Source of the DNA: Hydrogenimonas urashimensis
Lineage (GTDB): Bacteria; Campylobacterota; Campylobacteria; Campylobacterales; Hydrogenimonadaceae
DNA: 64,000 nt
Direction of reading: 5' to 3'
Assembly: GCF_016593255.1 (NCBI RefSeq)
Contig: NZ_AP023212.1
Coordinates: forward strand, 1,042,001-1,106,000
Shown here: one piece after another, positions 62,107 through 64,000 of the stretch
Numbering within the stretch: the first letter of the stretch is position 1
Layout of the letters: the number at the start of each line of letters is the position of its first letter
Program-made: the position numbers and the translations under genes
Notes under the pieces: model-generated
Databases searched by the model: none
What the model was told of the DNA's origin: nothing
What the model saw: only the letters and a program-made list of their open reading frames with translations

Positions 62107-63923
62107 ATCTACCCGTCGAGCGGTTGAAGCTCTTTTTCAAGATCAACTTTTTCATCACTTCTCTCTTCTTTTTGGGTTTTCTGATATTCAACAAAGAGAC
62201 GAAAACCCTCTATTTCACGATTCCCGCGGCCGTATCGACCGCCGCTTTGCTGTATCTGCTCTATTTCATTCTGCTGCGTCCCTTTTTCCGTTTTTACAGA
62301 GTCGTCCTTCCTTTGATGACGGCTCTTTTCATCGTAACGAACTATCTGCTGCTCTTCGATTTTTTCCTATTTAGGATCTGGAAATTCCACATCAACGCCA
62401 TGGTCCTCAACATCATCTTCTCTCCGGCGGCCTACGACAGCATCCAGGTAGGCTACGGCCCGCCGCTGGTAACGGCGCTTTACTTCACTCTTTTTACCGC
62501 TTTGGAACTTTGGCTCATTCGTTTCATCAAACGCCACGATGAGCAACTTTTTTCTTGGAACCGCCTGTTCAACAAAACGGTATTGCCGGCCGTCATCGCG
62601 CTGTTTTTGTGGGAGAAGGTCTATTACGGCCTGCAAAACATGAAAGCCAACGATCTGATATTAGAAAGCGTCAAACCCATTCCTCTCTATCAACCCTTCA
62701 CTTTCGCGCGATTTGCAAGCAGATACCTGGGCATCGAAAAGGTTGAACGCAAAACGACCGACATCGCCACCCGCAAGGACGCCAAAGTCCACTATCCTCT
62801 CGAGCCTGTCAAAATCGGAAAAACCCATCCCGTTCCCATCTTCATTTTTGGCTCCGATGCGGTTCGTACCGATATGATCACACAGGAAATCATGCCCAGC
62901 GTCACGGCCTTTTCCCGAGATGCCACCTTTTACCGAGGCGTGATTACAGGCGGCAACTGTACCCGTTTCGGCCTCTTCAGCTTCTTCTACGGCCTCAACG
63001 CCCCTTACTGGTTCGCCTTTCTCCATGCCAAAAAGGGGCCGGTCCTCTTCGATGTCCTGAAACGTCTCCAATATCAGATCGGAATATTCTACAGCACCGA
63101 TACCCGCTGGCCGGAGTTTCGTCAAACGATCTTTTACGATGTCAAAACACGGATTCATGACCATATGCCGGGCGCACCGTGGCAAATGGATGCGACCCTG
63201 ACCGAAAAATGGCTGCAATGGATCGATGAACAGAATCTCTCCAAACCCATCTTCTCCTTCGTTTTCCTGGACGCTCCCCACGGTCGATCCTATCCCCAAG
63301 AGGCGGCCATATTCCAGCCCGACGGCGGGGGAAGAACCAACTACACCACCGCAAGCGCCAAAGACAGAAAAGAACTTTTCAACCAATACAAAAACGCCAT
63401 TCATTACGATGATGCGCTTTTGGGGAAAATGCTCGACAAACTCAAACGAACCGGACTCTACGATCGCTCCGTCATCGTTTTCATGTCCGACCACGGGGAG
63501 GAGTTTTTCGAACACGGCCATTTCAGCCACAACAACGCCTTCGACAAAGAGCAGACCAATTCATCTCTGATCGTGAAGCTTCCCGGACACTCTCCCAAGA
63601 GCATCGACCAACTCGCTTCAAGCATCGATTTCATCCCCTCACTTCTGAAATATTTGGGAGTAAGAAACGCCCTTTCCACTTTTTCCAATGCCCAAAACAT
63701 GTTCTCCAAATCCTATCACCGAACTTTCGCCACCTGCGGCAACTGGTACCACAATGCGATAATCACACCGAGTTATACTTTTGTCTTTTCCAATCTTCCC
63801 AACGAAATTTTGAAAACAAAAGTGTATAAAACCGACGATTACAGCCGCGTATACCATCCCAAAGGGGATATCAGCAAAATTATCTTAGAGGTTTTGAATG
63901 AAAACAGAAAATTCATCCAGTAA
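62103..63923 (+). CDS. YejM/PbgA-like sulfatase-fold inner-membrane protein
   Basis: A 606-residue protein with five N-terminal transmembrane helices (to about 180) and a periplasmic alkaline-phosphatase/sulfatase-fold domain. The domain has FIFGSDAVRTDMIT, a nucleophile-region pattern GGNCTRFGLFSFFYGLNAPYW and FMSDHGEEFFEHG. The order and the GNxTRxGxFxxFYGL pattern resemble E. coli YejM (PbgA, LapC), which senses LPS and controls LpxC stability through LapB and FtsH. EptA- or LTA-synthase-like transferases are the alternatives. The first metal Asp region reads GSDAVR rather than VDGLR. It is coupled to the YrbL-like gene and to the next glycosyltransferase. Confidence 0.8.
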   Translation: MNLPVERLKLFFKINFFITSLFFLGFLIFNKETKTLYFTIPAAVSTAALLYLLYFILLRPFFRFYRVVLPLMTALFIVTNYLLLFDFFLFRIWKFHINAMVLNIIFSPAAYDSIQVGYGPPLVTALYFTLFTALELWLIRFIKRHDEQLFSWNRLFNKTVLPAVIALFLWEKVYYGLQNMKANDLILESVKPIPLYQPFTFARFASRYLGIEKVERKTTDIATRKDAKVHYPLEPVKIGKTHPVPIFIFGSDAVRTDMITQEIMPSVTAFSRDATFYRGVITGGNCTRFGLFSFFYGLNAPYWFAFLHAKKGPVLFDVLKRLQYQIGIFYSTDTRWPEFRQTIFYDVKTRIHDHMPGAPWQMDATLTEKWLQWIDEQNLSKPIFSFVFLDAPHGRSYPQEAAIFQPDGGGRTNYTTASAKDRKELFNQYKNAIHYDDALLGKMLDKLKRTGLYDRSVIVFMSDHGEEFFEHGHFSHNNAFDKEQTNSSLIVKLPGHSPKSIDQLASSIDFIPSLLKYLGVRNALSTFSNAQNMFSKSYHRTFATCGNWYHNAIITPSYTFVFSNLPNEILKTKVYKTDDYSRVYHPKGDISKIILEVLNENRKFIQ

Positions 63924-64000
63924 CCGACCGCCCTGCATCGTGCTTTTCAACATGACCCTCTCCGGGGGAGCGGGAAATTACATTGTCACACTGGCGGACG
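63898..64000 (+). CDS. Glycosyltransferase, N-terminal part
   Basis: An open frame from ATG 63898 to the end of the window, with GAGG upstream. The 34 residues include PPCIVLFNMTLSGGAGNYIV, which resembles the start of GT4 enzymes ('...LSGGGAERVV..LA'). It overlaps the YejM-like gene by 26 bases and continues the LPS operon beyond the window. Confidence 0.6.
   Translation, partial: MKTENSSSNRPPCIVLFNMTLSGGAGNYIVTLAD

Noticed and set aside
1-64000. CRISPR array, tRNA or rRNA genes
   Set aside because: No regularly spaced direct repeats of 25-40 bases and no cloverleaf or rRNA core sequence were noticed; the repeats seen are period-7 or inverted. A tRNA search tool would be needed for certainty.

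Overview
The window reads as a chromosomal segment of a free-living, probably thermophilic or chemolithotrophic member of the Campylobacterota (Epsilonproteobacteria), of the Hydrogenimonas/Sulfurimonas/Sulfurovum type. This is an inference from gene order and protein character. From memory of Campylobacter jejuni gene order, several blocks are conserved: ribH-nusB, kdsA, an EamA transporter, der, trpS-serS-pflB, mqnC/M16/recG, and cheY-prmA-ftsH-psd-like-pssA. The futalosine menaquinone enzyme MqnC, the flagellar-disk protein PflB and pseudopilins with Ala before the cleavage site fit the same group. No tRNA, rRNA, CRISPR array or complete insertion sequence was seen.

Layout. 1-259: the 3' end of proC with a terminator. 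535-10965: an operon for a giant secreted protein (2798 aa, ten DUF11-like repeats, one LamG-like domain) followed by three minor-pilin-like genes. 11072-11611: hibernation factor hpf and a strong terminator. 11758-17772 (minus): ribH-nusB-mqnC-HEPN-MNT-M16-recG, a tightly coupled housekeeping operon with a HEPN/MNT toxin-antitoxin-like pair inside. 17865-22565 (minus): DUF3108 protein, EamA transporter, three membrane-anchored degenerate GGDEF proteins and kdsA. 22817-33212: der, a convergent two-RCK potassium channel with a small membrane protein, then trpS, DUF190-crcB, two uncharacterised genes, serS and pflB. 33235-41868 (minus): leuA with a probable leader peptide, pssA, a Psd-like gene, ftsH, prmA, cheY, hisA, hisH and a Cache-domain membrane protein.

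42199-45618 encodes a large acidic lipoprotein with a duplicated unrecognised domain, preceded by an inverted-repeat element. 45769-55866 is a type II secretion system in the order L-M-N-C-D-E-F then G-H-I-J-K. 55913-64000 is a lipopolysaccharide locus: waaC, a lipid A acyltransferase, four glycosyltransferases, a YrbL-like kinase-fold protein, a YejM/PbgA-like sulfatase-fold membrane protein and the start of another glycosyltransferase.

Themes across the window. Neighbouring genes very often overlap by 1, 4 or 8 bases (ATGA, GTGA, TTGA, TAATG), so GTG and TTG starts are common. Surface biology dominates: a pilin/adhesin operon, a full T2SS, LPS synthesis and a big lipoprotein. Two repeat classes stand out: short period-7 tandem repeats between genes, inside pseudopilin leader peptides and in frame inside recG, and a dispersed imperfect inverted-repeat element at about 22624-22733 and 41966-42144. 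The most promising candidates for new biology are the giant disulfide-patterned DUF11/LamG protein with its own minor pilins, the triple degenerate-GGDEF cluster coupled to kdsA, and the leader peptide ahead of leuA.
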